Below the pieces are notes generated by a model, which saw only the letters and a program-made list of their open reading frames with translations, had not been told where the DNA came from and searched no databases. The translations under genes were made by a program, and so were the position numbers. 64,000 nt of DNA from Cherax quadricarinatus (taxonomy: Eukaryota; Arthropoda; Malacostraca; Decapoda; Parastacidae): positions 28,252,548-28,316,547 of the forward strand of contig NC_091298.1 in NCBI RefSeq assembly GCF_038502225.1. Direction: 5' to 3'. Below, in pieces: positions 12,901-22,766 of the stretch (within the stretch, counting starts at the first letter, position 1; every line of letters starts with the position of its first letter).

Positions 12901-13692
12901 GTAGGATTCGCAGCAGTGTTTCCGGACAGCGTCGTACAAGGGCATTTACTATCTTCAGCTAGTATTTTTACTGCTGAATTATATGCCATCCTTACAGCAC
13001 TTATCCGTATTGCATCTATGCCTGTGTCATCATTTGTGGTTGTCTCAGACTCCCTTAGTGCTTTACAGGCTATACAAAAATTTGATACACCTCACCCCTT
13101 AGTCCTCCGTATCCAACTTTGGCTACGCCGCATCTTTACTAAGCATAAAGATATTGTTTTTTGTTGGGTCCCTGGTCATGTTGACGTACAGGGCAATGAA
13201 CAGGCAGACACTGCTGCGCGGTCAGCAGTACATGACCTACCAGTTTCTTATAGAGGTATTCCATGTACGGACTATTTTGCTGTAATATCTTCCCACCTTC
13301 ACACCCGTTGGCAACAACGTTGGTCTACTATGCTCGGCAACAAACTTCAGTCTATTAAACCGAGTATAGGTTACTGGCCGTCTTCTTATCACCAGTGTCG
13401 AGGTTGGGAGACTACTCTCTCCCGTCTTCGCATTGGCCATACTCGTCTTACTCATGGATATCTCATGGAGAGGCGACTTGCTCCTCTCTGTGAGAATTGC
13501 CAAGCTCCATTATCAGTCAGCCACATTCTGTTGGACTGCCCACTTTATCAACGAGCACGCAGAATTTACCTCTGTCGTCGTCTTCGCCCCGCTGCTCTCT
13601 CTTTACCTTCCCTTCTCGCTGATGGACCCACCTTTCATCCGGACTCTCTTATTGACTTTTTGACAACGACTGACTTACTTCACAAATTCTGA
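9982..13692 (+). CDS. LINE C1 ORF2: endonuclease, reverse transcriptase, RNase H
   Basis: 1236 residues, open throughout. An APE-type endonuclease occupies about 1-230 (LQWNIRGLRG at the start, LLLGDFNAHH near 132, SDHFPI near 208). Reverse transcriptase spans about 460-760 (HYRPIALTSAVCKVMERL, YGFRKGRST, FFDLEKAYD near 578, VPQGCVLS, catalytic YVDD near 667). RNase H is near 960-1085 (YTDGSKSSDGVGF, TAELYA, SDSLSALQA, WVPGHVDVQGNEQAD), with its acidic residues present. A C-terminal CCHC-type motif CENCQAPLSVSHILLDC lies near 1169. The enzyme would nick the target and copy element RNA into it (target-primed reverse transcription). All catalytic motifs are intact. Confidence 0.95.
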   Translation: MPIMAFLQWNIRGLRGNRGELQMLLSQFAPVGVCLQEPKLHSAVISHISGYNLLYSSDPFPDGTFNESALLLRTDIPYHQLFVHTSLHYTAARIHLHRWYTLCSLYLSPSRALSIPDFAFLVSSLPPPILLLGDFNAHHFLWGGSHCDSRGIQLEAFLATHPLHVLNTGTHTHFDPRTHTLSCIDLSVCSSSAALDFTWSVLPDLHDSDHFPIILTSPSYSPPLRTPRWQFNRANWNLYSHLTVFKEVPSSSSIDELLHLFSSSVFTAASHSIPQTSGRHSQKCVPWWSPACARAVRLKRAAWGRYRYNRTTERLLDFKQKRAIARRVIRDAKRTCWRDYVSTITSVSSMSAVWKKVRKLSGKYSPDPAPVLRVAGVDIANPLDVANEIGNHLVRISQGLHLCPSFLSSKSARELAPLDFSSLREEQYNVPFTLQELEATLSACRSSAAGPDDIHIRMLQHLHQSALAVLLRLYNLIWSQGVLPQPWKSAIVLPFRKPGTTGHETSHYRPIALTSAVCKVMERLVNRRLVWYLETHNSLSTRQYGFRKGRSTIDPLLRLDTYVRNAFANNHSVIAIFFDLEKAYDTTWRYNILAQAHSLGLRGNLPSFLKNFLTDRHFRVRVNNVLSPDFVQAEGVPQGCVLSTTLFLLAINDLASSLPSNIWSSLYVDDFAIACAGADCHLLTVSLQHAVDRVSNWATTHGFKFSSTKTHQITFTRRSVISDHPLYLYGSRIPERDTVKFLGLLFDRRLSWKPHITSLKATCHSRLNLLKTLAHLSWGADRRTLLHLHSTLILSKLDYGDQIYSAASPATLSSLNPIHHQGLRLCLGAFRSSPVESLYAEANVPSLSDRRDAHCLRYYVRSHDLRNPSIYRMVTDISRHSLFVRRPCLLRPFSLRLHSLLSSLQLPPFYVHVASHFSLPPWEVPAVRVCSFSLPCSKAQLSTVASRSLFLDHFHSHSHAIAVYTDGSKSSDGVGFAAVFPDSVVQGHLLSSASIFTAELYAILTALIRIASMPVSSFVVVSDSLSALQAIQKFDTPHPLVLRIQLWLRRIFTKHKDIVFCWVPGHVDVQGNEQADTAARSAVHDLPVSYRGIPCTDYFAVISSHLHTRWQQRWSTMLGNKLQSIKPSIGYWPSSYHQCRGWETTLSRLRIGHTRLTHGYLMERRLAPLCENCQAPLSVSHILLDCPLYQRARRIYLCRRLRPAALSLPSLLADGPTFHPDSLIDFLTTTDLLHKF

Positions 13693-13883
13693 TACTTTCA
13701 GCCCTTTCTACTTGTATCTCTTGCTACCCTCTACCCCCGTACTATCCCCTGCCCCGCTGTTTTCTGTAACCTGCTGATCATCCCCCCTCCCTCCTGCCAT
13801 CCAATTCCCTTGCTTCCTTCCCTACCCTGCAGCGCTGTATAGCCCTTGTGGCTTAGCGCTTCTTTTTGATTATAATAATAATA
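13693..13883 (+). other. LINE C1 3' UTR and tail
   Basis: Pyrimidine-rich 3' UTR ending in GCGCTGTATAGCCC, GGCTTAGCGCTTC and then GATTATAATAATAATA. These last 30-50 bases recur alone as independent insertions at 40799, 42034 and 42505 and, diverged, at the ends of E1 and E2. They are therefore probably the part recognised by the reverse transcriptase. Confidence 0.85.
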
Positions 13884-16141
13884 ATGTGGAGTAAAATAAA
13901 GATTGGATGTGAAAAGTGGGTTATAGTAAGCGTATATGCACCTGGAGAAGAGAGAAGTGTAGAGGAGAGAGAGAGATTCTGGGAAATGTTGAGTGAATGC
14001 ATGGGGAGTTTTGAATCAAGTGTGAGAGTAATGGTGGTTGGGGATTTCAATGCTAAAGTGGGTAAAAATGTTATGGAGGGAGTAGTAGGTAAATTTGGGG
14101 TGCCAGGGGTAAATGTAAATGGGGAGCCTTTAATTGAGCTATGTGTAGAAAGAAATTTGGTAATAAGTAATACATATTTTATGAAAAAGAGGATAAATAT
14201 ACAAGGTATGATGTAGCACGTAATGAAAGTAGTTTGTTAGATTATGTATTGGTGGATAAAAGGTTGATGGGTAGGCTCCAGGATGTACATGTTTATAGAG
14301 GGGCAACTGATACATCAGATCATTATTTAGTTGTAGCTACAGTTAGAGTAAGAGGTAGATGGGAAAAGAGGAAGGTGGCAACAACAAGTAAGAGGGAGGT
14401 GAAAGTGTATAAACTAAGGGAGGAGGAAGTTCGGGCGAGATATAAGCGACTATTGGCAGAAAGGTGGGCTAGTGCAAAGATGAGTAGTGGGGGGGTTGAA
14501 GAGGGTTGGAATAGTTTTAAAAATGCAGTATTAGAATGTGGGGCAGAAGTTTGTGGTTATAGGAGGGTGGGGGCAGGAGGAAAGAGGAGTGATTGGTGGA
14601 ATGATGAAGTAAAGGGTGTGATAAAAGAGAAAAAGGTAGCTTACGAGAGGTTTTTACAAAGCAGAAGTGTTATAAGAAGAGCAGAGTATATGGAGTGTAA
14701 AAGAAAGGTGAAGAGAGTGGTGAGAGAGTGCAAAAGGAGAGCAGATGAAAGAGTGGGAGAGGCACTGTCAAGAAATTTTAATGAAAATAAGAAAAAATTT
14801 TGGAGTGAGTTAAACAAGTTAAGAAAGCCTAGGGAAAGTATGGATTTGTCCGTTAAAAACAGAGTAGGGGAGTTAGTAGATGGGGAGAGGGAGGTATATG
14901 GTAGATGGCGAGAATATTTTGAACTTTTAAATGTTGAGGAAGAAAGGGAGGCGGTAATTTCATGCACTGGCCAGGGAGGTATACCATCTTTTAGGAGTGA
15001 AGAAGAGCAGAATGTAAGTGTGGTGGAGGTACGTGAGGCATTACATAGAATGAAAGGGGGTAAAGCAGCTGGAACTGATGGGATCATGACAGAAATGTTA
15101 AAAGCAGAGGGGGATATAGTGTTGGAGTGGTTGGTACTTTTGTTTAATAAGTGTATGAAAGAGGGGAAGGTACCTAGGGATTGGCAGAGAGCATGTATAG
15201 TCCCTTTATATAAAGGGAAAGGGGACAAAAGAGATTGTAAAAATTATAGAGGAATAAGTTTACTGAGTATACCAGGAAAAGTATACGGTAGAGTTATAAT
15301 TGAAAGAATTAGAGGTAAGACAGAATGTAGAATTGCGGATGAGCAAGGAGGCTTCAGAGTGGGTAGGGGATGTGTAGATCAAGTGTTTACATTGAAGCAT
15401 ATATGTGAACAGTATTTAGATAAAGGTAGGGAAGTTTTTATTGCATTTATGGATTTAGAAATGGCATATGATAGTGGATAGAGGAGCAATGTGGTAGATG
15501 TTGCAAGTTTATGGAATAGGTGGTAAGTTACTAAATGCTGTAAAGAGCTTTTATGAGGACAGTGAGGCTCAGGTTATGGTGTGTAGAAGAGAGGGAGAAT
15601 ATTTCCCAGTAAAAGTAGGTCTTAGGGATGTGTAATGTCACCATGGTTGTTTAATATATTTATAGATGGGGTTGTAAAGGAAGTAAATGCTAGAGTGTTC
15701 GGGAGAGGGGTGGGATTAAATTTTGGGGAATCAAATTCAAAATGGGAATTGACACAGTTACTTTTTGCTGATGATACTGTGCTTATGAGAGATTCTAAAG
15801 AAAAATTGCAAAGGTTAGTGGATGAGTTTGAGAATGTGTGTAAAGGTAGAAAGTTGAAAGTGAACATAGAAAAGAGTAAGGTGATGAGGGTATCAAATGA
15901 TTTAGATAAAGAAAAATTGGATATCAAATTGGGGAGGAGGAGTATGGAAGAAGTGAATGTTTTCAGATACTTGGGAGTTGACGTGTCGGCGGATGGATTT
16001 ATGAAGGATGAGGTTAATCATAGAATTGATGAGGGAAAAAAGGTGAGTGGTGCGTTGAGGTATATGTGGAGTCAAAAAACGTTATCTATGGAGGCAAAGA
16101 AGGGAATGTATGAAAGTATAGTAGTACCAACACTCTTATAT

Positions 16142-16176
16142 GGTCGTCTCCCACCCTGCCTTGGTGGGAGACGACC
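16142..16176 (+). other. Perfect 14-bp hairpin at the 3' end of B1
   Basis: GGTCGTCTCCCACC (16142-16155) and GGTGGGAGACGACC (16163-16176) form a perfect stem with a 7-nt loop CTGCCTT. Equivalent but weaker inverted arms are seen in the 3' ends of B3 (24122-24150) and B2 (16253-16282 on minus). It is probably the 3' recognition structure of the B family. Confidence 0.7.
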
Positions 16177-16185
16177 AACTTGTTG

Positions 16186-16198
<13 letters not shown>

Positions 16199-16228
<30 letters not shown>
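16199..16228. repeat. (TA)n tract shared by the 3' ends of B1 and B2
   Basis: About 15 TA units. The 3' A-rich tail of plus-strand B1 enters from the left and the 3' tail of minus-strand B2 from the right, so two LINEs converge on one microsatellite. Confidence 0.95.
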
Positions 16229-16231
<3 letters not shown>

Positions 16232-16576
16232 TGTTTTTCTTTTTTTTCGACAAGTCGGCTGTCTCCCACCGAGGCAGGGTGACCCAGAAAAGAAAGAAAA
16301 TCCCCAAAAAGAAAATGCTTTCATCATCATTCAACACTTTCACCACACTCACACATTATCACTGTTTTTGCAGAGGTGCTCAGAATACAACAGTTTAGAA
16401 GCATATACATATAAAGATACACAACATATCCCTCCAAACTGCCATTATCCCAAACCCCTCCTTTAAAGTGCAGGCATTGTACTTCCCATTTCCAGGACTC
16501 GAGTCCGACTATATGAAAATAACCGGTTTCCCTGAATCCCTTCACTAAATATTACCCTGCTCACACCCCAACAGAT

Positions 16577-17046
16577 CGTCAGGTCCCAAGTACCATTCGT
16601 TTCCATTCGCTTTTATCTAACACACTCATGCATGCTTGATGGAAGTCCAAGCCCCTCGACCACAAAACCTCCTTTACCCCTTCTCTCCAACCCTTTCGAG
16701 GAGGGCCCCTACCCCGCCTTCCTTCCCCTATAGATTTATATGCTTTCCATGTCATTCTACTTTGATCCATTCTCTCTAAATGACCAAACCACCTCAACAA
16801 CCCCTCTTCTGCCCTCTGACTAATACTTTTATTAACTCCACACCTTTTCCTAATTTCCACACTCCGAATTTTCTGCATAATATTTACACCACACATTGCC
16901 CTTACACACGACATCTCCACTGCCTCCAACCGTCTCCTCGCTGCTGCATTTACCACCCAAGCTTCACACCCATATAAGAGTGTTGGTACTACTATACTTT
17001 CATACATTCCCTTCTTTGCCTCCATAGATAACGTTTTTTGACTCCA
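16577..17046 (-). pseudogene. B2 ORF C-terminal part
   Basis: About 155 codons on the minus strand, open to its natural stop at about 16577. It covers the region after the RT palm and thumb, with TLLYGCEAWVVNAAARRRLE, AEEGLLRWFGHLERMD and GRRGRGPPRKGWREGVKEV. This Cys/Arg-rich C-terminus is shared with B3 and missing from B1. It is a detached piece, because A1 separates it from the rest of the ORF. Confidence 0.85.
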
Positions 17047-17068
17047 GTCCAATAACATTCTTCTTTGC

Positions 17069-18508
17069 AAATATACAGGGTCTAAAGCCAGTAACTAACA
17101 ACAAAATACCTTTCATCCGTGGACTGCTTGCAGAGGCAAAGGCAATGTTCGCGGCTTTCACTGAGACCCACATAAAGGATCACTTGGACAACGAAATATG
17201 GATCCCAGGTTACAACCTATACAGATGTGACAGAGTGAACAGGCAAAAGGGGGGGGTTGGCCTGTACATTGCAGAGTCACTTGTTTGCACAGAACTGCTT
17301 AATGCCTCAAATGATGTAGTGGAAGTTTTAGCAGTAAAGGTCGAGAACCAAAACCTAGTCATTGTGGTAGTCTACAAGCCTCCGGATGCAACATCCCAGC
17401 AATTCCAGGAACAGCTGTTAAAAATTGACCACTGTCTGGAAAATCTTCCAGCTCCTGCACCCAACATCTTGCTCCTGGGGGATTTCAACTTAAGGCACCT
17501 AAAATGGAGGAATATAGCAAATAATATTGTTGCACTAATAACACCAGGAGGCAGCTCTGATGAAAACTCACACTCACACGAGCTTTTAAATCTCTGCACA
17601 AAATTCAATTTAAACCAGCAAATAATAGAGCCTACTAGACTGGAGAATACACTAGACCTCATCTTCACTAACAATGATGATCTGATAAGAAATGTCACCA
17701 TATCAAAAACAATATACTCAGATCACAACATAATTGAGGTTCAGACATGTATGCGTGGAGCCCCAGACCGACAAAATGAGACTAGTCACGAGGGAGCATT
17801 CACCAAATTCAACTTCAATAACAAAAACATAAAGTGGGACCAAGTAAACCAAGTCCTAACCGATATAAGCTGGGAAGATATACTAAGCAACACAGACCCC
17901 AACTTATGCCTAGAACAGATTAACTCGGTGGCACTCGATGTATGCACAAGGCTTATTGCTCTAAGAAAAAGGAGGAGTAGATGTAAAATAGAAAGAGACA
18001 GGCGCTTCCTTTACAGGCGACGGAAAAGAATAACAGAGCGGCTAAAAGAGGTCAATATATCTGAAATGCGTAGGGAGACACTGGTCAGAGAAATAGCAAG
18101 CATCGAACTTAAGCTAAAAGAATCCTTTAGGAGTCATGAATCGCGGGAAGAACTAAAAGCCATAAATGAAATCGAAAGAAACCCAAAGTATTTCTTCTCC
18201 TATGCCAAATCAAAATCGAGAACAACGTCCAGTATAGGGCCCCTACTTAAACAAGATGGGTCCTACACAGATGACAGCAAGGAAATGAGTGAGCTACTCA
18301 AGTCCCAATATGACTCAGTTTTTAGCAAGCCGCTAACCAGACTGAGAGTCGAAGATCAAAATGAATTTTTTATGAGAGAGCCACAAAATTTGATTAACAC
18401 AAGCCTATCCGATGTTATCCTGACGCCAAATGACTTCGAACAGGCGATAAATGACATGCCCATGCACTCTGCCCCAGGGCCAGACTCGTGGAACTCTGTT
18501 CATCAAGA
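17069..18508 (+). pseudogene. A1 endonuclease and start of RT
   Basis: An open frame covering the APE-type endonuclease (to about 17750), a basic linker with ALRKRRSRCKIERDRRFLYR, and the N-terminal RT region up to GPDSWNSV, where a 2-nt deletion relative to A4 shifts the frame. The conserved start of the protein is missing, so no start codon is assigned. Confidence 0.85.
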
Positions 18509-19910
18509 ACTGCAAGAAGCCCCTATCACGAGCCTTTTCCATCCTATGGAGAGGGAGCATGGACACGGGGGTCGTCCCACAGTTACTAAAAACAACAGAC
18601 ATAGCCCCACTCCACAAAGGGGGCAGTAAAGCAACAACAAAGAACTACAGACCAATAGCACTAACATCCCATATCATAAAAATCTTTGAAAGGGTCCTAA
18701 GAAGCAAGATCACCACCCATCTAGAAACCCATCAGTTACACAACCCAGGGCAACATGGGTTTAGAACAGGTCGCTCCTGTCTGTCTCAACTATTGGATGA
18801 CTACGACAAGGTCCTAAATGCACTAGAAGACAAAAAGAATGCAGATGTAATATATACAGACTTTGCAAAAGCCTTCGACAAGTGTGACCATGGCGTAATA
18901 GCGCACAAAATGCCTGCTAAAGGAATAACAGGAAAAGTCGGTTGATGGATCTATAATTTCCTCACTAACAGAACACAGAGAGTAGTCGTCAACAGAGTAA
19001 AGTCCGAGGCAGCTATGGTAAAAAGCTCTGTTCCACAAGGCACAGTACTCGCTCCCATCTTGTTCCTCATCCTCATATCCGACATAGACAAGGATGTCAG
19101 CCACAGCACCGTGTCTTCCTTTGCAGATGACACCCGAATCTGCATGACAGTGTCTTCCATTGCAGACACTGCAAGGCTCCAGGCGGACATCAACCAAATC
19201 TTTCAGTGGGCTGCAGAAAACAATATGAAGTTCAACGATGAGAAATTTCAATTACTCAGATATGGTAAACATGAGGAAATTAAATCTTCATCAGAGTACA
19301 AAACAAATTCTGGCCACAAAATAGAGCGAAACACCAACGTCAAAGACCTGGGAGTGATTATGTCGGAGGATCTCACCTTCAAGGACCATAACATTGTATC
19401 AATCGCATCTGCTAGAAAAATGACAGGATGGATAATGAGAACCTTCAAAACTAGGGAGCCCAAGCCCATGATGACACTCTTCAGGTCACTTGTTCTATCT
19501 AGGCTGGAATATTGCTGCACACTAACAGCACCTTTCAAGGCAGGTGAAATTGCCGACCTAGAAAATGTACAGAGAACTTTCACGGCGCGCATAACGGAGA
19601 TAAAACACCTCAATTACTGGGAGCGCTTGAGGTTCCTAAACCTGTATTCCCTGGAACGCAGGAGGGAGAGATACATGATTATATACACCTGGAAAATCCT
19701 AGAGGGACTAGTACCGAACTTGCACACGAAAATCACTCATTACGAAAGCAAAAGACTTGGCAGACGATGCACCATCCCCCCAATGAAAAGCAGGGGTGTC
19801 ACTAGCACGTTAAGAGACCATACAATAAGTGTCAGGGGCCCGAGACTGTTCAACTGCCTCCCAGCACACATAAGGGGGATTACCAACAGACCCCTGGCAG
19901 TCTTCAAGCT
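18509..19910 (+). pseudogene. A1 reverse transcriptase, broken
   Basis: Continues the RT in the shifted frame: fingers and palm to GKVG, an in-frame TGA at 18943, then the catalytic region with FADDTRIC, the thumb (RSLVLSRLEYCCTLTAPF) and a C-terminal region (GRRCTIPPMKSRG). The reading frame ends abnormally at the 27-nt micro-insertion. A4 gives the uninterrupted version of the RT. Confidence 0.85.
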
Positions 19911-19911
19911 G

Positions 19912-19938
19912 CCTGTCGGTATTTTATACCATTTTAAT
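19912..19938 (+). mobile_element. 27-nt tail-only LINE insertion in A1
   Basis: The 27 bases starting CCTGTCGGTATTTTATACC are flanked by a perfect 10-bp duplication CTTCAAGCTG (19902-19911 and 19939-19948). Other A copies (A3, A4) have a single CTTCAAGCTG and lack the insert. The inserted sequence does not match the A, B, C or D tails in this window, so its parent lies elsewhere. Confidence 0.75.
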
Positions 19939-21512
19939 CTTCAAGCTGGCACTGGACAAGCACCTAAAGTCAGTTCCTGATGAGCCGGGCTGTGGCTCGT
20001 ACGTTGGTTTGCGTGCAGCCAGCAGCAACAGCCTGGGTGATCAGGCGCTGATCCACCAGGAGGCCTGGTCACAGACCGGGCCGCGGGGGCGTTGACCCCC
20101 GGAACTCTCTCCAGGTAAACTCCAGGTAAACATATACCTCAACGCACCACTCACCTTTTTTCCCTCATCAATTCTATGATTAACCTCATCCTTCATAAAT
20201 CCATCCGCCGACACATCAACTCCCAAGTATCTGAAAACATTCACTTCTTCCATACACCTCCTCCCCAATTTGATATCCAATTTTTCTTTATCTAAATCAT
20301 TTGATACCCTCATCACCTTACTCTTTTCTATGTTCACTTTCAACTTTCTACCTTTACACACATTCCCAAACTCATCCACTAACCTTTGCAATTTTTCTGT
20401 AGAATCTCTCATAAGCACAGTATCATCAGCTAAAAGTAACTGTGTCAATTCCCATTTTGAATTTGATTCCCCAAAATTTAATCCCACCCCTCTCCCGAAC
20501 ACTAGCATTTACTTCCTTTACAACCCCATCTATAAATATATTAAACAACCATGGTGACATTACACATCCCTGTCTAAGACCTACTTTTACCGGGAAGTAG
20601 TCTCCCTCTCTTCTACACACCCTAACCTGAGCCTCACTATCCTCATAAAAACTCTTTACAGCATTTAATAACTTACCACCTATTCCATATACTTGCAACA
20701 TTTGCCACATTGCTTCTCTATCCACTCTATCATATGCCTTTTCTAAATCCATAAATGCAATAAAAACTTCCCTACCTTTATCTAAATACTGTTCACATAT
20801 ATGCTTCAATGTAAATACTTGATCTACACATCCCCTACCCACTCTGAAACCTCCTTGCTCATCTGCAATCCTACATTCTGTCTTACCTCTAATTCTTTCA
20901 ATTATAACCCTACTGTACACTTTTCCTGGTATACTCAGTAAACTTATTCCTCTATAATTTTTACAATCTCTTTTGTCCCCTTTCCCTTTATATAAAGGGA
21001 CTATACATGCTCTCCGTCAATCCCTAGGTACCTTCCCCTCTTTCATACATTTATTAAAGAAAAGTACCAACCACTCCAACACTATATCTCCCCCTGCTTT
21101 TAACATTTCTGTCATGATCCCATCAGTTCCAGCTGCTTTACCTCCTTTCATTCTACGTAATGCCTCACATACCTCCCCACGCTTACATTCTGCTCGTCTT
21201 CACTCCTAAAAGATGGTATACCTCCCTGACCAGTGCATGAAATTACTGCCTCTCTTTCTTCCTTAACATTTAAAAGTTCCTCAAAATATTCTCGCCATCT
21301 ACCTAATACCTCCATCTCCCCATCTACTAACTCCCCTACTCTGTTTTTAACTGACAAATCCATACTTTCCCCAGGCTTTCTTAACTTGTTTAACTCCAAA
21401 ATTTTTTCTTATTTTCATTAAAATTTCTTGACAGTGCCTCTCCCACTCTATCATCTGCTCTCCTTTTGTACTGTCTCACCACTCTCTTCACCTTTCTATT
21501 ACTCTCCATATA

Positions 21513-21715
21513 CAGTGGACCCCCGCATAACGATTACCTCCGAATGCGACCAATTATGTAAGTGTATTTATGTAAGTGCGTTTGTATGTGTATGTTTGGG
21601 GGTCTGAAATGGACTAAACTACTTCACAATATGCCTTATGGGAACAAATTCGGTCAGTACTGGCACCTGAACACACTTCTGGAGTGAAAAAATATCGTTA
21701 ACCGGGGGTCCACTG
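21513..21715. mobile_element. Tigger-like MITE inside B2
   Basis: 203 bp with terminal inverted repeats CAGTGGACCCCCGCATAACG and, from the right, CAGTGGACCCCCGGTTAACG, both followed by AT-rich sequence. It is flanked by the TA duplication (21511-21512 and 21716-21717). B1 lacks it at the homologous place. It is non-coding. Confidence 0.92.
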
Positions 21716-22400
21716 TACTCTGCTCTTCTTATAACACTTCTGCTTTGTAAAAACCTCTCATAAGCTACCTTTTTCTCTTTTATCACACCCTTTACTTCAT
21801 CATTCCACCAATCACTTCTCTTTCCTCCTGCCCCCTCCCTCCTATAACCACAAGCTTCTGCCCCACATTCTAATACTGCATTTTTAAAACTATTCCAACC
21901 CTCTTCAACCCCCCCACTGCTCATCTTTGCACTAGCCCACCTTTCTGCCAACAGTCGCTTATATCTCACCCGAACTTCCTCCTCCCTTAGTTTATACACT
22001 TTCACCTCTTACTTGTTGTTGCCACCTTCCTCTTTTCCCATCTACCTCTTACTCTAACTGTAGCTACAACTAAATAAAGATCCGATATATCAGTTGCCCC
22101 TCTATAAACATGTACATCCTGGAGCCTACCCATCAACCTTTTATCCACCAATACATAATCTAATAAACTACTTTCATTTCGTGCTGCATCATACCTTGTA
22201 TATTTATTTATCCTCTTTTTCATAAAATATGTATTACTTATTACCAAATCTTTCTACACATAGCTCAATTAAAGGCTCCCCATTTTCATTTACCCCTGGC
22301 ACCCCAAATTTACCTACTACTCCCTCCATAACATTTTTACCCACTTTAGCATTGAAATCCCCAACCACCATTACTCTCACACTTGATTCAAAACTCCCCA

Positions 22401-22663
<263 letters not shown>

Positions 22664-22754
<91 letters not shown>

Positions 22755-22766
22755 ATATATATATAT
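22664..22766. repeat. (TA)n microsatellite at the 5' end of B3
   Basis: About 50 TA units with small phase breaks, ending where B3 similarity begins. Confidence 0.95.

Larger units (their letters stand above)
7280..13883 (+). mobile_element. Full-length LINE with RNase H, I/Jockey group (C1)
   Basis: A complete non-LTR retrotransposon of 6604 bp inside the endonuclease of B1. It is flanked by a 13-bp target duplication ATGTGGAGTAAAA (7267-7279 and 13884-13896). Order: 5' UTR 7280-8014, ORF1 8015-9946, 35-nt spacer, ORF2 9982-13692, 3' UTR 13693-13883 ending in (ATA)n. Both ORFs are open end to end, which is unique among the long LINEs here, so this copy could be recently active. Placement in the I/Nimb-like or RNase H-bearing Jockey group is from domain order and needs a tree. 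Confidence 0.92.
17047..20130 (+). mobile_element. A-family LINE (CR1/L2-like), nearly full ORF2 region (A1)
   Basis: Starts within the endonuclease (NIQGLKP near 17069) and runs to the 3' end, inserted into B2 with no target-site duplication and no loss, which fits CR1-type elements. Endonuclease motifs: AAFTETHIKDH, GGVGLYIAES, VVYKPPD, LLLGDFNLRHLKW near 17480 and SDHNII. RT: NYRPIALTSHIIKI, GFRTGRSC, DFAKAFDKCDHG, SVPQGTVLAPILF, FADDTRIC near 19122. It is broken by a 2-nt deletion near 18500, a CGA-to-TGA stop at 18943-18945 and a 27-nt micro-insertion at 19912. The 3' UTR holds a CGGGGG/CCCCCG hairpin (20084-20101) and ends in a doubled CTCCAGGTAAA unit. Confidence 0.9.
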
